A DNA stretch of 47,548 nucleotides from Okeania hirsuta (lineage in GTDB: Bacteria; Cyanobacteriota; Cyanobacteriia; Cyanobacteriales; Microcoleaceae). The stretch lies in contig NZ_RCBY01000036.1 of the NCBI RefSeq assembly GCF_003838195.1, forward strand, positions 1-47,548, given 5' to 3'. Within the stretch, counting starts at the first letter, position 1; each line of letters starts with the position of its first letter. The translations under genes and the position numbers were made by a program. Shown here in pieces: positions 17,064 to 24,949 of this stretch. The notes beneath the pieces are model-generated. The model ran no database searches, was not told the origin of the DNA, and saw only the letters and a list, made by a program, of their open reading frames with translations.

Positions 17064-17830
17064 TAAGTTGCGTTTCTAACGTTGGTACTAGCTTGATTAT
17101 TGATGGGCGTAAGGTTAAAAGCCTTAACCAGTGGTATAATAAATCGGTTTCCACTCTCAAAGAGGGTAAACCCCAGGGTTATTCGGATGAGCAATTAGCC
17201 CACATCACAGAAAAACGTAATCGCCAGATGAGAGATGCAGTTAATAAAGCTGCAAAAATGGTGCGTTGGTGAATCAAGCTATGAAACCTAAATTTAGCCA
17301 AATAAATATAAAATGCTTTTCAGTTAATAGTAGAGTCTAAGCTAGGTAAAACAACACAGTCATTCGTACAAATTCCCACAACTAAACTTAAAGAATGAGT
17401 TAAACAACTGTGCCTTGAGTACGGGATTAAGTTTGTTGAAACTGAAGAGTCATATACCAGCAAGGCTAGTTTTCTAGATGGCGATTTTCTACCTACTTTC
17501 GGTGAAAAACCTGAAGGGGAGTCAGCGCATTGCGGGGGTTCCCCCCGTTGTAGCGACTGCCGTTGGAAACCATCAGGGAAACGAGTTAAACGTGGGATAT
17601 ACCACACTGGTAAAGGTTTGTGGGTCAAAGCTGACTTAAATGGTGCAGCGAATATACTTGCTTTCGGCACGCTTCGTGAACGTAAAGTAGAGACACAATT
17701 AGATCTAAGCCTAGTCAAGGTCTGTAGGCGAGTTTTAACCCTCGCGCTCCAGATTTCCTATCTGGGAAACCAAAACTAAAAAAGCTACCAGATTTGGCTT
17801 TATCCCCTAATCGTAGCAACAGTTTAGAAT

Positions 17831-17852
17831 CCCCGCGCTTTTAAGCGCGGGG
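17831..17852 (+). other. Right-end hairpin of the tnpB element
   Basis: A 10-bp perfect stem (CCCCGCGCTT with AAGCGCGGGG) and a 2-base loop. In IS605-type elements the 3' end of tnpB overlaps the omega RNA, and such a hairpin near the right end is expected; that role here is inference. Confidence 0.6.
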
Positions 17853-17954
17853 AGAGGTAAAACCCCTTGAAAATTTATACAAGTACACAACTACAAATGT
17901 ACTCATCAAGAAAATCAACAAAGGGTGTAAAATCTTATTTTAGAAGTCTCATTC

Positions 17955-18437
17955 TTAGAATAGACCAAAAGTCAAGGATTTCTCAATTGGTAAAGTAGCA
18001 CCAATACCCAACCACAGAGTTACTGCTGTACCAAACAAGAAAACAGCAGTCGCTACTGGACGACGGAAAGGGTTTTGAAACTTATTTACACTTTCAATGA
18101 AAGGAACCAACATTAATCCCAGAGGAATAGAAGCCATTGCTACAATACCCAACAACTTATTAGGTACAGTACGCAGAATTTGAAACACTGGCCAGAAATA
18201 CCATTCAGGCAGAATTTCTAGAGGTGTAGCAAATGGGTCTGCTGGTTCGCCAACCATAGCAGGATCTAGTACCGCTAGACCTACACACAAAGCAAATGTA
18301 CCAACAATTACGACTGGAAATATATAGAGTAAGTCGTTAGGCCAAGCAGGTTCACCGTAATAATTGTGACCCATACCTTTAGCTAACTTAGCTCTTAATT
18401 GAGGATCGCTCAGATCCGGCTTTTTTAAAGTGGACAT
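17955..18437 (-). CDS. petD: Cytochrome b6f complex subunit IV
   Basis: 160 residues, the exact family length. Subunit IV forms, with cytochrome b6, the quinol-oxidising core of the b6f complex in the thylakoid membrane. The N terminus [20 protein letters not shown] and the [19 protein letters not shown] stretch are diagnostic. Three membrane helices follow; the Qo-site motif PEWY is at residues 77-80. The longer upstream frame (to 18587) is not real: the start is the ATG at 18437, where the family begins. petB lies 314 bases upstream on the same strand, the usual petB-petD order, though the gap is longer than in compact genomes. The remains of a mobile element end about 85 bases past its stop. 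Confidence 0.98.
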   Translation of the reverse strand: MSTLKKPDLSDPQLRAKLAKGMGHNYYGEPAWPNDLLYIFPVVIVGTFALCVGLAVLDPAMVGEPADPFATPLEILPEWYFWPVFQILRTVPNKLLGIVAMASIPLGLMLVPFIESVNKFQNPFRRPVATAVFLFGTAVTLWLGIGATLPIEKSLTFGLF

Positions 18438-18751
18438 AATCTTTTTTTCTCCGTAATCACCGAGAGCTAGTATTTGATTATTTTTGACACTATCACCACT
18501 AAATAAAAGATTATAGTGGGATATTCTTGCTTCACAGACTCTATAACTAGATGCACATAAACTCGTATCAAACAAGTTAAGTTGCATTTCTGTCAGACCA
18601 TCTCTAGAAGCTTTATTTCTCCGTCTTTACCCTAAGTAAACCTCAGCGCAGGCGTTGTACTTTTATTGGGCGGTCTGTCCCGCCACTATTAATCCTAATA
18701 TTTCTGATGATTTATGCTATAGCTACATCATCACGATTCGTATAGGTTAAC
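18438..18751. other. petB-petD intergenic region
   Basis: 314 bases, no gene. A short GC-rich hairpin (GGCGG-TCTGTC-CCGCC, about 18672-18687) stands out in otherwise AT-rich DNA and would form in the petBD transcript. It lacks a T-run on the minus strand, so it looks more like a processing or stability element than a terminator. Confidence 0.6.
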
Positions 18752-19420
18752 TTACAAAGGTCCAGAGATACCTTGCTTACGAATCATCAAGAAATGCAGT
18801 AACATAAATACTGCAATTAACCAAGGTAGTACAAAAGTATGAAGACTGTAGAAGCGAGTTAAAGTTGCTTGACCAACACTTGTACTACCACGCATTAATT
18901 CTACAATAAATGGACCAACAAATGGAATTGCATCAGGTACCCCAGAAACAATTTTCACAGCCCAGTAACCAATTTGGTCCCAAGGTAGAGAATAACCTGT
19001 AACACCAAAACTAACCGTAATTACAGCCATAACTACACCTGTTACCCAAGTAAGTTCCCGGGGTTTCTTGAAACCACCTGTGAGATAAACTCGGAAAACA
19101 TGAAGAATCATCATCAGCACCATCATACTGGCCGACCAACGATGGATAGAACGAATTAGCCAACCAAAGTTAACCTCAGTCATAATATATTGAACTGATG
19201 CCAGTGCTTCTGTTACTGTTGGCTTGTAGTAGAAAGTCATAGCAAACCCAGTAGCAAACTGGATGAGGAAGCAAACCAAAGTAATACCACCCAAGCAGTA
19301 AAAAATATTTACATGGGGTGGGACATATTTGCTGGAGATATCGTCAGCGAGCGCTTGAACTTCTAAGCGCTCATCGAACCACTTATAAGCTGCTGAATCA
19401 GTTACCTGTTTTGTGAACAT
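18752..19420 (-). CDS. petB: Cytochrome b6
   Basis: 222 residues. Cytochrome b6 carries the two b hemes and heme ci of the b6f complex and moves electrons across the thylakoid membrane between the Qo and Qi sites. The axial histidines are His93 and His107 (SIHRW, ILHVFR) and His194 and His209 (SLHTF, LLHFL); Cys42 in FYCLGG attaches heme ci. [15 protein letters not shown] and [11 protein letters not shown] are invariant family blocks, and the C terminus RKQGISGPL is standard. The N terminus is seven residues longer than the common 215-residue form. Upstream is a divergent spacer of 710 bases leading to ctpA. Confidence 0.98.
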   Translation of the reverse strand: MFTKQVTDSAAYKWFDERLEVQALADDISSKYVPPHVNIFYCLGGITLVCFLIQFATGFAMTFYYKPTVTEALASVQYIMTEVNFGWLIRSIHRWSASMMVLMMILHVFRVYLTGGFKKPRELTWVTGVVMAVITVSFGVTGYSLPWDQIGYWAVKIVSGVPDAIPFVGPFIVELMRGSTSVGQATLTRFYSLHTFVLPWLIAVFMLLHFLMIRKQGISGPL

Positions 19421-20130
19421 GAAGCCAAAAATCCTAGATGAATATTGCTGTTTTTTAATCGATGGTTCTGGGTAGTTAGGAAGATATACTTACCTCAAAC
19501 CTTTAACCAGCAATACAAAATATCATACCAACTGGTAAAGCAATTCACAGACAAGTCTACCTTAACTTTAAGAAACAAATATTAATTCTTTTCTACCCTC
19601 CCTTTAAAAAATTTAACATAACTTATGGATAAATTTCATCAAGTTGACACTCTGCGCTCCGAAGAGAGGCAGATTCTTTAAGAATGATTTAAAAGGAATA
19701 GTCAAATATCCCCCTAGACGCTCAAAACGATTATTGATTTACCAATACAGCAATTGCGCTTACTTGTTAATTTTTTTACGCTTTCCGAGTCCATGACGAT
19801 GTCAGTAGATACGGTCAACACCCTGCTGTTACTTGCTCGTATAGTGGTTTCATACTCTGTACATTCGGTTCTTCGTTGCAGGAATTTTACCTTACTAGGA
19901 ATGCCTCAAAGCGTAGATAGTTGTTCTTAACTTGCTTGGTTAAATTGTATCATTTTTTACTGAAAATAAATCCGCACGAGTCGCTTTTCGACCCTGTCTT
20001 AAAAGAAGAGGGCTACCAAGCTCCTGATATCTTAACGTGTCAGCTTTGATCAAGTTTGAGATATTAAGTATTTTTGATTTATACTGTAAATTTTACCCAA
20101 TAATGCTATGAGGCAATAACTTTTGTATTT
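19421..20130. other. petB-ctpA divergent spacer with an unexplained complex block
   Basis: The block at about 19735-20050 differs from other spacers: it has balanced composition, no heptamers and no inverted-repeat ends. On the minus strand it reads through two adjacent open stretches. One is about 50 codons and ends LLLRQGRKATRADLFSVKND, TI, stop near 19956. The other is about 63 codons, includes VLTVSTDIVMDSESVKKLTS and stops near 19718. Neither has a clear start, and I recognise neither. It could be a decayed gene, a structured RNA, or a mobile-element end. A small inverted repeat (GTCG-CTTTT-CGAC, near 19981) lies within. Confidence 0.5.
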
Positions 20131-21369
20131 ATGAAAAAAAGATTTATTCGAATTATATTTCTATTAATATTACCAGTGATTCTGAGTGGTGGATTTTGGA
20201 CATCATCTGCATCAGCACTGACAGAGGAACAGAGTTTATTGGGCGAAGCTTGGCGGATAGTTAACTTGGCTTATGTTGATGATTCTTTCAATCATCAGAA
20301 TTGGTGGTTTGTACGTCAAAAATTGATTAAGAAACCCCTTGAGAACAGAGACGATACTTATAATGCCATTCAAGAAATGTTGGCAAGTCTGGAAGACCCC
20401 TTCACCAGACTTCTCAAACCAGAACAATACAATAATTTGCAGGTTAATACTTCTGGAGAATTAACCGGAGTGGGTTTACAAATTGCTTTGGACCCTCAAA
20501 CAGGAGAACTAATAGTCATCTCTCCCCTGGAGAGCTCTCCTGCTGAAGCTGCTGGTATTCAACCTCGCGATCGCGTCCTCAAAATTGATGGCCAATCAAC
20601 TTCAGAATTTACTTTGGATGAAGCTGCAAATAGAATGCGAGGTCCTGTTGGTTCTTCAGTAGTATTGACAATTTTGACAGAAAGCAACGACCAACCTCAA
20701 GAAATTAAACTAATTAGGGATACTATTGAAATTAACCCAGTCTATGCTGAATTAAAGTATGGCCCGGAAACAGGAAAAATTGGTTATATTCGTCTGAGTC
20801 AATTTAATGCTAATGCTGCGACAGAAGTCAGCCAGGCAGTAGAAAGTTTTGAGCAGCAGGGGGTTATTGGTTATGTGCTTGATTTACGAAATAATCCAGG
20901 TGGACTATTACAAGCTGGCATAGAAATTGCTCGTCTATGGTTGGATGATGGTACTATTGTTTACACGGTTAATAGACAAAGATTTCTTGGTAGTTTTTCT
21001 GCTGAAGGACTAGCCATAACTGATTCCCCATTAGTTGTATTAACTAATCAGGGTACTGCCAGTGCCAGTGAAATTCTTGCAGGTGCTCTTCAGGATAATG
21101 GCCGTGCTTTGTTAGTAGGTGAAAAAACTTTTGGCAAAGGGTTAATTCAGTCTTTGTTTGATTTGTCTGATGGTTCGGGGTTGGCTGTGACGGTGGCCAA
21201 GTATGAAACACCAAACCATACAGATATCAATAAACAGGGAATTATGCCTGATGTTGTGGTGGAAGAAGACCCGATTTGGCCTTACCAAATTACCACAGAA
21301 GCTGACAAACAATATCAAGCTGCAGTAGAAATTCTTACATCTGAAATTGCATTAGCAAATGCAGCCTAA
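20131..21369 (+). CDS. ctpA: Carboxyl-terminal processing protease (S41A)
   Basis: 412 residues. CtpA-type proteases remove the C-terminal extension of the photosystem II D1 precursor, acting in the thylakoid lumen or periplasm. A signal peptide occupies residues 1-29 (basic MKKR, hydrophobic core, SASA-L cleavage region). A PDZ domain lies at about 108-195 (LTGVGLQIAL...PRDRVLKIDG). The protease core carries GTASASEI at 308-315 and FGKG at 334-337. Lys336 lies 25 residues after Ser311, the spacing of the Ser-Lys dyad in the family. LRNNPGGLL at 252-260 is the conserved oxyanion region. Cyanobacteria have several Ctp paralogues; this one could be CtpA or CtpB/C. It is divergent from petB. Confidence 0.93.
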   Translation: MKKRFIRIIFLLILPVILSGGFWTSSASALTEEQSLLGEAWRIVNLAYVDDSFNHQNWWFVRQKLIKKPLENRDDTYNAIQEMLASLEDPFTRLLKPEQYNNLQVNTSGELTGVGLQIALDPQTGELIVISPLESSPAEAAGIQPRDRVLKIDGQSTSEFTLDEAANRMRGPVGSSVVLTILTESNDQPQEIKLIRDTIEINPVYAELKYGPETGKIGYIRLSQFNANAATEVSQAVESFEQQGVIGYVLDLRNNPGGLLQAGIEIARLWLDDGTIVYTVNRQRFLGSFSAEGLAITDSPLVVLTNQGTASASEILAGALQDNGRALLVGEKTFGKGLIQSLFDLSDGSGLAVTVAKYETPNHTDINKQGIMPDVVVEEDPIWPYQITTEADKQYQAAVEILTSEIALANAA

Positions 21370-21554
21370 TTGACTTTTTATCCATATTTTTGGTAGAGGT
21401 AAATATTCAGGATTTGTGTTTCTAAATAATATTCATCATTATTTCAAAAAGCTGATAGTTCTGTACAAATTATAAGTAGAGTATCCCTAATCCAAAACTC
21501 TAAATACTATCAGAGTAATGTTGAAAGAGCTCGAGTGGCTATAATTTTATATTT

Positions 21555-21810
21555 ATCTGATTAGCTGAGTAGGCACGCTTATGAGTATAGTCTCCTCTTG
21601 AATCTTTAATTTTTGCGTGTATCCTAGCTACTTTAAACCGGGCTTTTTGATCATGATTTGACCCAAAGGTTTTCCTAGATAGAGACTTTTGAGCTAACCT
21701 TAATTTTTTGTGCAACTTGTTGAGATTTTTAGGATTAGCTACTTTGTTTCCATCACTGTCAGATAATTATCTTGATTCCTGATGGGTTAATACCCACGCG
21801 CGTCAACGGC
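21555..21810 (-). pseudogene. tnpB internal fragment
   Basis: On the minus strand a damaged VGINPSGIKII (the RuvC-I region, Asp replaced by Asn) is followed after a stop/shift by SDGNKVANPKNLNKLHKKLR and then SLSRKTFGSNHDQKARFKVA and RIHAKIKDSRGDYTHKR. These are the central conserved blocks of IS1341-type TnpB. No N-terminal or C-terminal domain is attached. It is unrelated in order to the C-terminal fragment at 24476. Confidence 0.75.
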
Positions 21811-21906
21811 AATTTCAATGGGTTTGGTGGGGTTTACAGCAATTTTCATTTAAGTGGACTACAAAATTCTTTTTGCCCAAGGGAAGGGAGGAGTAGTAGG
21901 GGGTAG

Positions 21907-21930
21907 GTAGGGACGTTGCATACAACGTCC
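21907..21930. repeat. Palindrome around ACGTTGCATACAACGT
   Basis: A near-perfect inverted repeat (AGGGACGTTG ... CAACGTCCCT). A second copy, AGAGACGTTGCATGCAACGTCC, is at about 38197-38218. Both lie in spacers. Confidence 0.7.
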
Positions 21931-22050
21931 CTAGATCCTAGAAAAATGCTTTGGCCACTGTAGTCTATGTGAAAACTGTTATAAATCCCCATCGCTCCCA
22001 TTATCAGTCGTACTTTAGGGGTGTTAACTTAAGTTTTGCCCTAGCTAATA

Positions 22051-22479
22051 CTAACTACTTCTTCCATTAGAGCTAGTAGATTCTGAATTTGGTTTAACAC
22101 CATTATCTTTTAGCCAAATTATCGGTATTTGATGACGGCCTACTCGGTTGCTTTGCTCTTGCATAATACTTTTGGCCTGACTAGGATCGAAATAACGAGT
22201 AAAATCTGCTTTCTCTTGATTAAGTCTTTCAGTTGTGGCTTCAATTTCAGATTCAATTACTTGTAGCTTTTCTTGAATAGATTGGTAATGAGGCCACAAT
22301 TTCAAGAAAGCTGATGTTACAAAAACAGAAATTACAATATTAGTAAATAATTTGACTGTAGTTTCAATTGTTATTCCTAGATAAGAAGACTTGATTCTTT
22401 TGGAAAATATTTGAGGTTTTACCTGAGTAGGAGTGTTGTGAGAAACTGGTGAAAATGTTACAGGTTTAGTAGCTTGCAT
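22051..22479 (-). CDS. Small membrane-anchored coiled-coil protein, unknown
   Basis: 142 residues. Residues 1-35 are polar and basic; one membrane helix lies at about 44-63 (LFTNIVISVFVTSAFLKLWP). A heptad-rich stretch (HYQSIQEKLQVIESEIEATTERLNQ, split over about 64-90) predicts a coiled coil. A conserved-looking segment DPSQAKSIMQEQSNRVG follows, and then a low-complexity Ser/Asn tail. The layout resembles single-pass division- or septum-type proteins such as FtsL/DivIC, but I see no specific signature, so this stays unassigned. It is a lone gene on the minus strand, with more than 600 bases of spacer on either side. Confidence 0.75.
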   Translation of the reverse strand: MQATKPVTFSPVSHNTPTQVKPQIFSKRIKSSYLGITIETTVKLFTNIVISVFVTSAFLKLWPHYQSIQEKLQVIESEIEATTERLNQEKADFTRYFDPSQAKSIMQEQSNRVGRHQIPIIWLKDNGVKPNSESTSSNGRSS

Positions 22480-23123
22480 AAAATTTAGTCAAGATAGCTT
22501 CATCAATTAGAATATTTTTCTATTTAGATATTAATCTATCGATTGAGTTTACATTTAAGATGTCAAAATAAAATTAAATATTGAAGTAAACTGCGATTAT
22601 TGTGAACAAGTACAAGTGAAAGCTAATTAAGAATATTATTGTTGAAAAAATGATTTAACAAGATTGCACAACTCATCTAAAAGGACTATTATAGTGTTTT
22701 GATTTGATATGTAAATATAGATTGAGTTTTTTTATAATAAAAAAAGTGCTGTGTTGAGTACCATATATCCTTGTGTGTACTAATCTTTAATGCTATTTTC
22801 CCTCCTTTAGTATTCCCTATCCTCTACTACCTCAATACTTTTTTCATAGCACTTAGTATCCACATCCCAGATAAAAAGGCTGTAGTATGAAAAATCAGAT
22901 AAATAATTGGTTCGTATTTGAATTTGATTTTAATTACCTTTGGTTTTCACAGCAAAGAAATTTTTTGAAGATTCCTATTCCATCTCCATAAAAAATTTGT
23001 CCCAACAGTTTTTAACATAGCAACTTCTCTATCATACTTAGTTTTGCTAAAAAGCAAAAATTTTACTGTATCTTGAGAAGCAACTGTTAGGACAAATTTA
23101 GATTTTGATAATTGACCGAGATT
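22480..23123. other. Spacer with one MITE, no gene seen
   Basis: AT-rich. The only structure is the element at 22992-23100. A short palindrome-like pair AAAAAGTGCT and AGCACTT (22742 and 22850) bounds a C/T-rich stretch and may be another small element. Confidence 0.6.
22992..23100. mobile_element. MITE with AAATTTGTCC(T/C)AACAGTT ends
   Basis: About 109 bp. Left end AAATTTGTCCCAACAGTT (22993-23010); right end, complement, AAATTTGTCCTAACAGTT (23082-23099), one mismatch in 18. It lies 24 bp past the psaM stop on that gene's downstream side. Confidence 0.75.
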
Positions 23124-23219
23124 TTATTTGTAAAGCTCAGTTGAGAGTCGGAATGCTAAGATTCCTGGGATGAGAGCAATTACTAGAGCAACTAATACTT
23201 GAGTGTCAGATAGAGGCAT
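23124..23219 (-). CDS. psaM: Photosystem I reaction centre subunit XII
   Basis: A 31-residue gene. It reads [20 protein letters not shown] and then [11 protein letters not shown]. PsaM is a single-helix thylakoid subunit at the trimer-facing side of photosystem I. The DTQV N terminus, the hydrophobic helix and the C-terminal FRLSTELYK are diagnostic. The ATG at 23219 is preceded by AGGAG nine bases upstream. It is monocistronic, with long spacers on both sides. Confidence 0.96.
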   Translation of the reverse strand: MPLSDTQVLVALVIALIPGILAFRLSTELYK

Positions 23220-23888
23220 AGTTCAAAACTCCTAATGTTTGTATTTGTAGTTTGCAGTTAATGTTCCATATTTTACCCGTAATTGGCAAATTTACAACTT
23301 GTAAACAAACACTAATTTTTTTTCTTCTTTCTACACTACGCATTTGATGTATTTAGCTGCGGGGTTTGCTCTTGCCTGAAACATCTCATAAGATTCTTAA
23401 TATAAGTCAACATAAGTTGACAAAAAAGAAATTATTTTCAAGAATATAAAATTAGTTAAACTACTATTAATATTCGGTAAGTGGTCATTAGTATTGATAA
23501 TTAGTATAGTAGGTGTTTCAGCCCTAATTTGCCATGACGATACAGAACTACTTGAACCTGAGAGTCAAATATACAATTAATTTTGCTTGACTACTTAGAT
23601 ATATTTTCTCAGACTAACGTTTATTCAAAGGCTATTTAAGGTCGCTATATTAGTTAGAATTATCAACCAAATATATAGTTTATTCAGAATAGTTAAGAAT
23701 TGATATTTTAAGTATTTCTATATTTATACAGGATAGGGATTTCTTCAGACAAATATTCCTGCTAAATTGAGCAAATAAAGCTGAAATTTATTGAGATTTC
23801 AATATGGCATTGAAAAAGTTAGCTCTCTAAATCAGGGAGCTAACTCATAGACATTTAAGACAAGAAAAATTTTCTCTATTTCTCTATA
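23220..23888. other. Spacer between ndk and psaM
   Basis: No gene seen. The left end holds psaM's upstream region; the right end holds the ndk terminator hairpin. No repeats of the families found elsewhere, which is unusual for a spacer of this length in the window. Confidence 0.6.
23811..23845 (-). terminator. Rho-independent terminator of ndk
   Basis: A perfect 9-bp stem AGTTAGCTC/GAGCTAACT with an 11-base loop (23817-23845), followed on the minus strand by TTTTT. It lies 44 bases beyond the ndk stop. Confidence 0.85.
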
Positions 23889-24338
23889 TTATTCAACAAT
23901 CCAAGGAGTTAAAGTTGGCTGCCATGATACTAACTCTTCCTCTTTAAACCAAAGACTAATTTCAGTTTGAGCAGTCTCAATCGCATCAGAACCATGTATT
24001 AGATTACGGCCAACACTAATTCCATAATCACCACGAATTGTACCAGGTTCAGCACTCAAAGGATTAGTTGCCCCAATAATTTTTCTCGCAGATGCCACAA
24101 CCCCTTCACCTTCCCAAACCATTGCTACTACAGGGCCAGATGTAATAAATTGTATTAAGCTTGGAAAAAATGGTCTTTCTTTATGAACTTCATAGTGTTT
24201 TTCAGCTAGTTCCTTACTTACACTCATAATTTTTAGACCAACTAGGGTAAAACCTTTTGTTTCAAAGCGACTGATAATTTGGCCAACAAGTCCTCTTTGG
24301 ACACCATCGGGTTTAATAGCTATGAAGGTGCGTTCCAA
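23889..24338 (-). CDS. ndk: Nucleoside diphosphate kinase
   Basis: 149 residues, the standard length. Ndk transfers phosphate from ATP to NDPs through a phospho-histidine. The family start [16 protein letters not shown] follows a TTG codon at 24338, which has GAGGAG 11 bases upstream. The longer frame reaching to 24407 adds 23 residues unlike any Ndk, so the TTG is the better start. The active-site His115 is in RNLIHGSDA, and the nucleotide-binding [17 protein letters not shown] precedes it. The gene is monocistronic and ends in a clear terminator. Confidence 0.97.
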   Translation of the reverse strand: MERTFIAIKPDGVQRGLVGQIISRFETKGFTLVGLKIMSVSKELAEKHYEVHKERPFFPSLIQFITSGPVVAMVWEGEGVVASARKIIGATNPLSAEPGTIRGDYGISVGRNLIHGSDAIETAQTEISLWFKEEELVSWQPTLTPWIVE

Positions 24339-24475
24339 ACTGATACTCCTCAAAAATTTTCTGAATACACAATACAGATTAACCTGATTTGACGCTCTGC
24401 TGTACAATACCTACACAATTCCGGCAAAACTCGGTAAAACCTGGTAATGCCAGTCAAAGATGTTTGCTTCTTGCT

Positions 24476-24803
24476 TCAACCTGGGAGGCCACCCTCTTCC
24501 AGTTCACAAGCGTAAATTCGGGTACAGCCTACCCTATTAAATTGATTAATTTCCCCATACTGAGATAACAACAGTGCAGCATTCAAGTCGCGGTCTATTC
24601 TCATTCCACAGTGAGGACAATTCCCCGGTGCGGTCTTTTAACTTTAATTCTTGATTAATACGACCACAATAATGACAAGTTTTGGATGATTGAAACCACT
24701 GGTCAGCTAGCACTACTGTCCCACCATAGCTTACGATTTTGGTTGTCAATCGTTGTTGAAAAATACTCTCTATATCCCCATCTCTTTTTAAATAGGTCTC
24801 CAA
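24476..24803 (-). pseudogene. tnpB C-terminal fragment with zinc ribbon
   Basis: Reads IFQQRLTTKIVSYGGTVVLA and DQWFQSSKTCHYCGRINQEL, the first zinc-ribbon knuckle. A one-base shift after KDRT is followed by NCPHCGMRIDRDLNAALLL, the second knuckle plus the RuvC-III Asp. It ends ELEEGGLPG and TGA at 24476. The N-terminal two thirds are missing, so only a dead remnant remains, about 150 bases upstream of speA on the opposite strand. Confidence 0.85.
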
Positions 24804-24949
24804 TGGGTTAGCATGAGAGTAAACACTACCTGTAGTATAGTGCTATAGTTTTTGGCTACTATATCTAGCGCTGATGCTTAATTACCTGTAAATTCAGATA
24901 ATTAAGTTACAATTATTGCAATCTTAGTATATTAAAAGTAAAACACATC

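Larger units (their letters stand above)
15118..17779 (+). pseudogene. tnpB: RNA-guided endonuclease TnpB, broken (ISAzo13 insertion and point lesions)
   Basis: A GTG start at 15118 gives MIYLYGCQQNLIKPD, a common cyanobacterial TnpB N terminus. A TAA at 15376 interrupts SFK-FKELDKKYKKG. More stops follow before LNPKNVLGVDPGINNWL, which carries the first RuvC Asp. The IS sits right there; the frame resumes after it as SCVSNVGTSLIIDGRKV, and removing the IS plus one TAAG rejoins WLSCVSNVG in frame. A deletion after NKAAKMV removes the second catalytic segment. The C-terminal part keeps GIKFVETEESYTSKASF and the RuvC-III motif DLNGAANIL. This subgroup lacks the zinc-ribbon cysteines. A palindromic insert (17517-17561) adds codons between EKPEG and KRVKRG. 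It cannot make an active protein. Confidence 0.88.
14985..17870 (+). mobile_element. Degraded IS200/IS605-type element carrying tnpB, interrupted by an ISAzo13-type IS
   Basis: A tnpB-only element. The left side contains GGGATGAAAACGGACACTGG about 100 bp before the tnpB start. The right side ends in a strong hairpin, CCCCGCGCTT-TT-AAGCGCGGGG (17831-17852), about 50 bp past the tnpB stop, as expected for an IS605-type right end. The exact outer limits are estimates. The element is split at 15735 by the inserted IS. Confidence 0.65.
21370..22050. other. Spacer with a tnpB remnant and a palindromic repeat
   Basis: Holds the tnpB fragment (21555-21810), then a possible MITE at about 21840-21982 with loosely matching ends (TTTTCATTTAAGTGGACTAC and the complement of GTAGTCTATGTGAAAA). 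Inside that is the palindrome AGGGACGTTGCATACAACGTCCCT (about 21907-21930). Confidence 0.6.

Noticed and set aside
17320-17718. Minus-strand frame of 132 codons at the end of tnpB
   Set aside because: Antisense to the conserved TnpB C terminus (YTSKASF, DLNGAANIL).
18438-18587. Longer petD frame
   Set aside because: The family begins at [12 protein letters not shown]; the extra residues are spacer translation.
21555-24803. The two tnpB fragments as halves of one gene split by an insertion
   Set aside because: On the minus strand the C-terminal piece lies upstream of the central piece, so they cannot be one interrupted gene without rearrangement.
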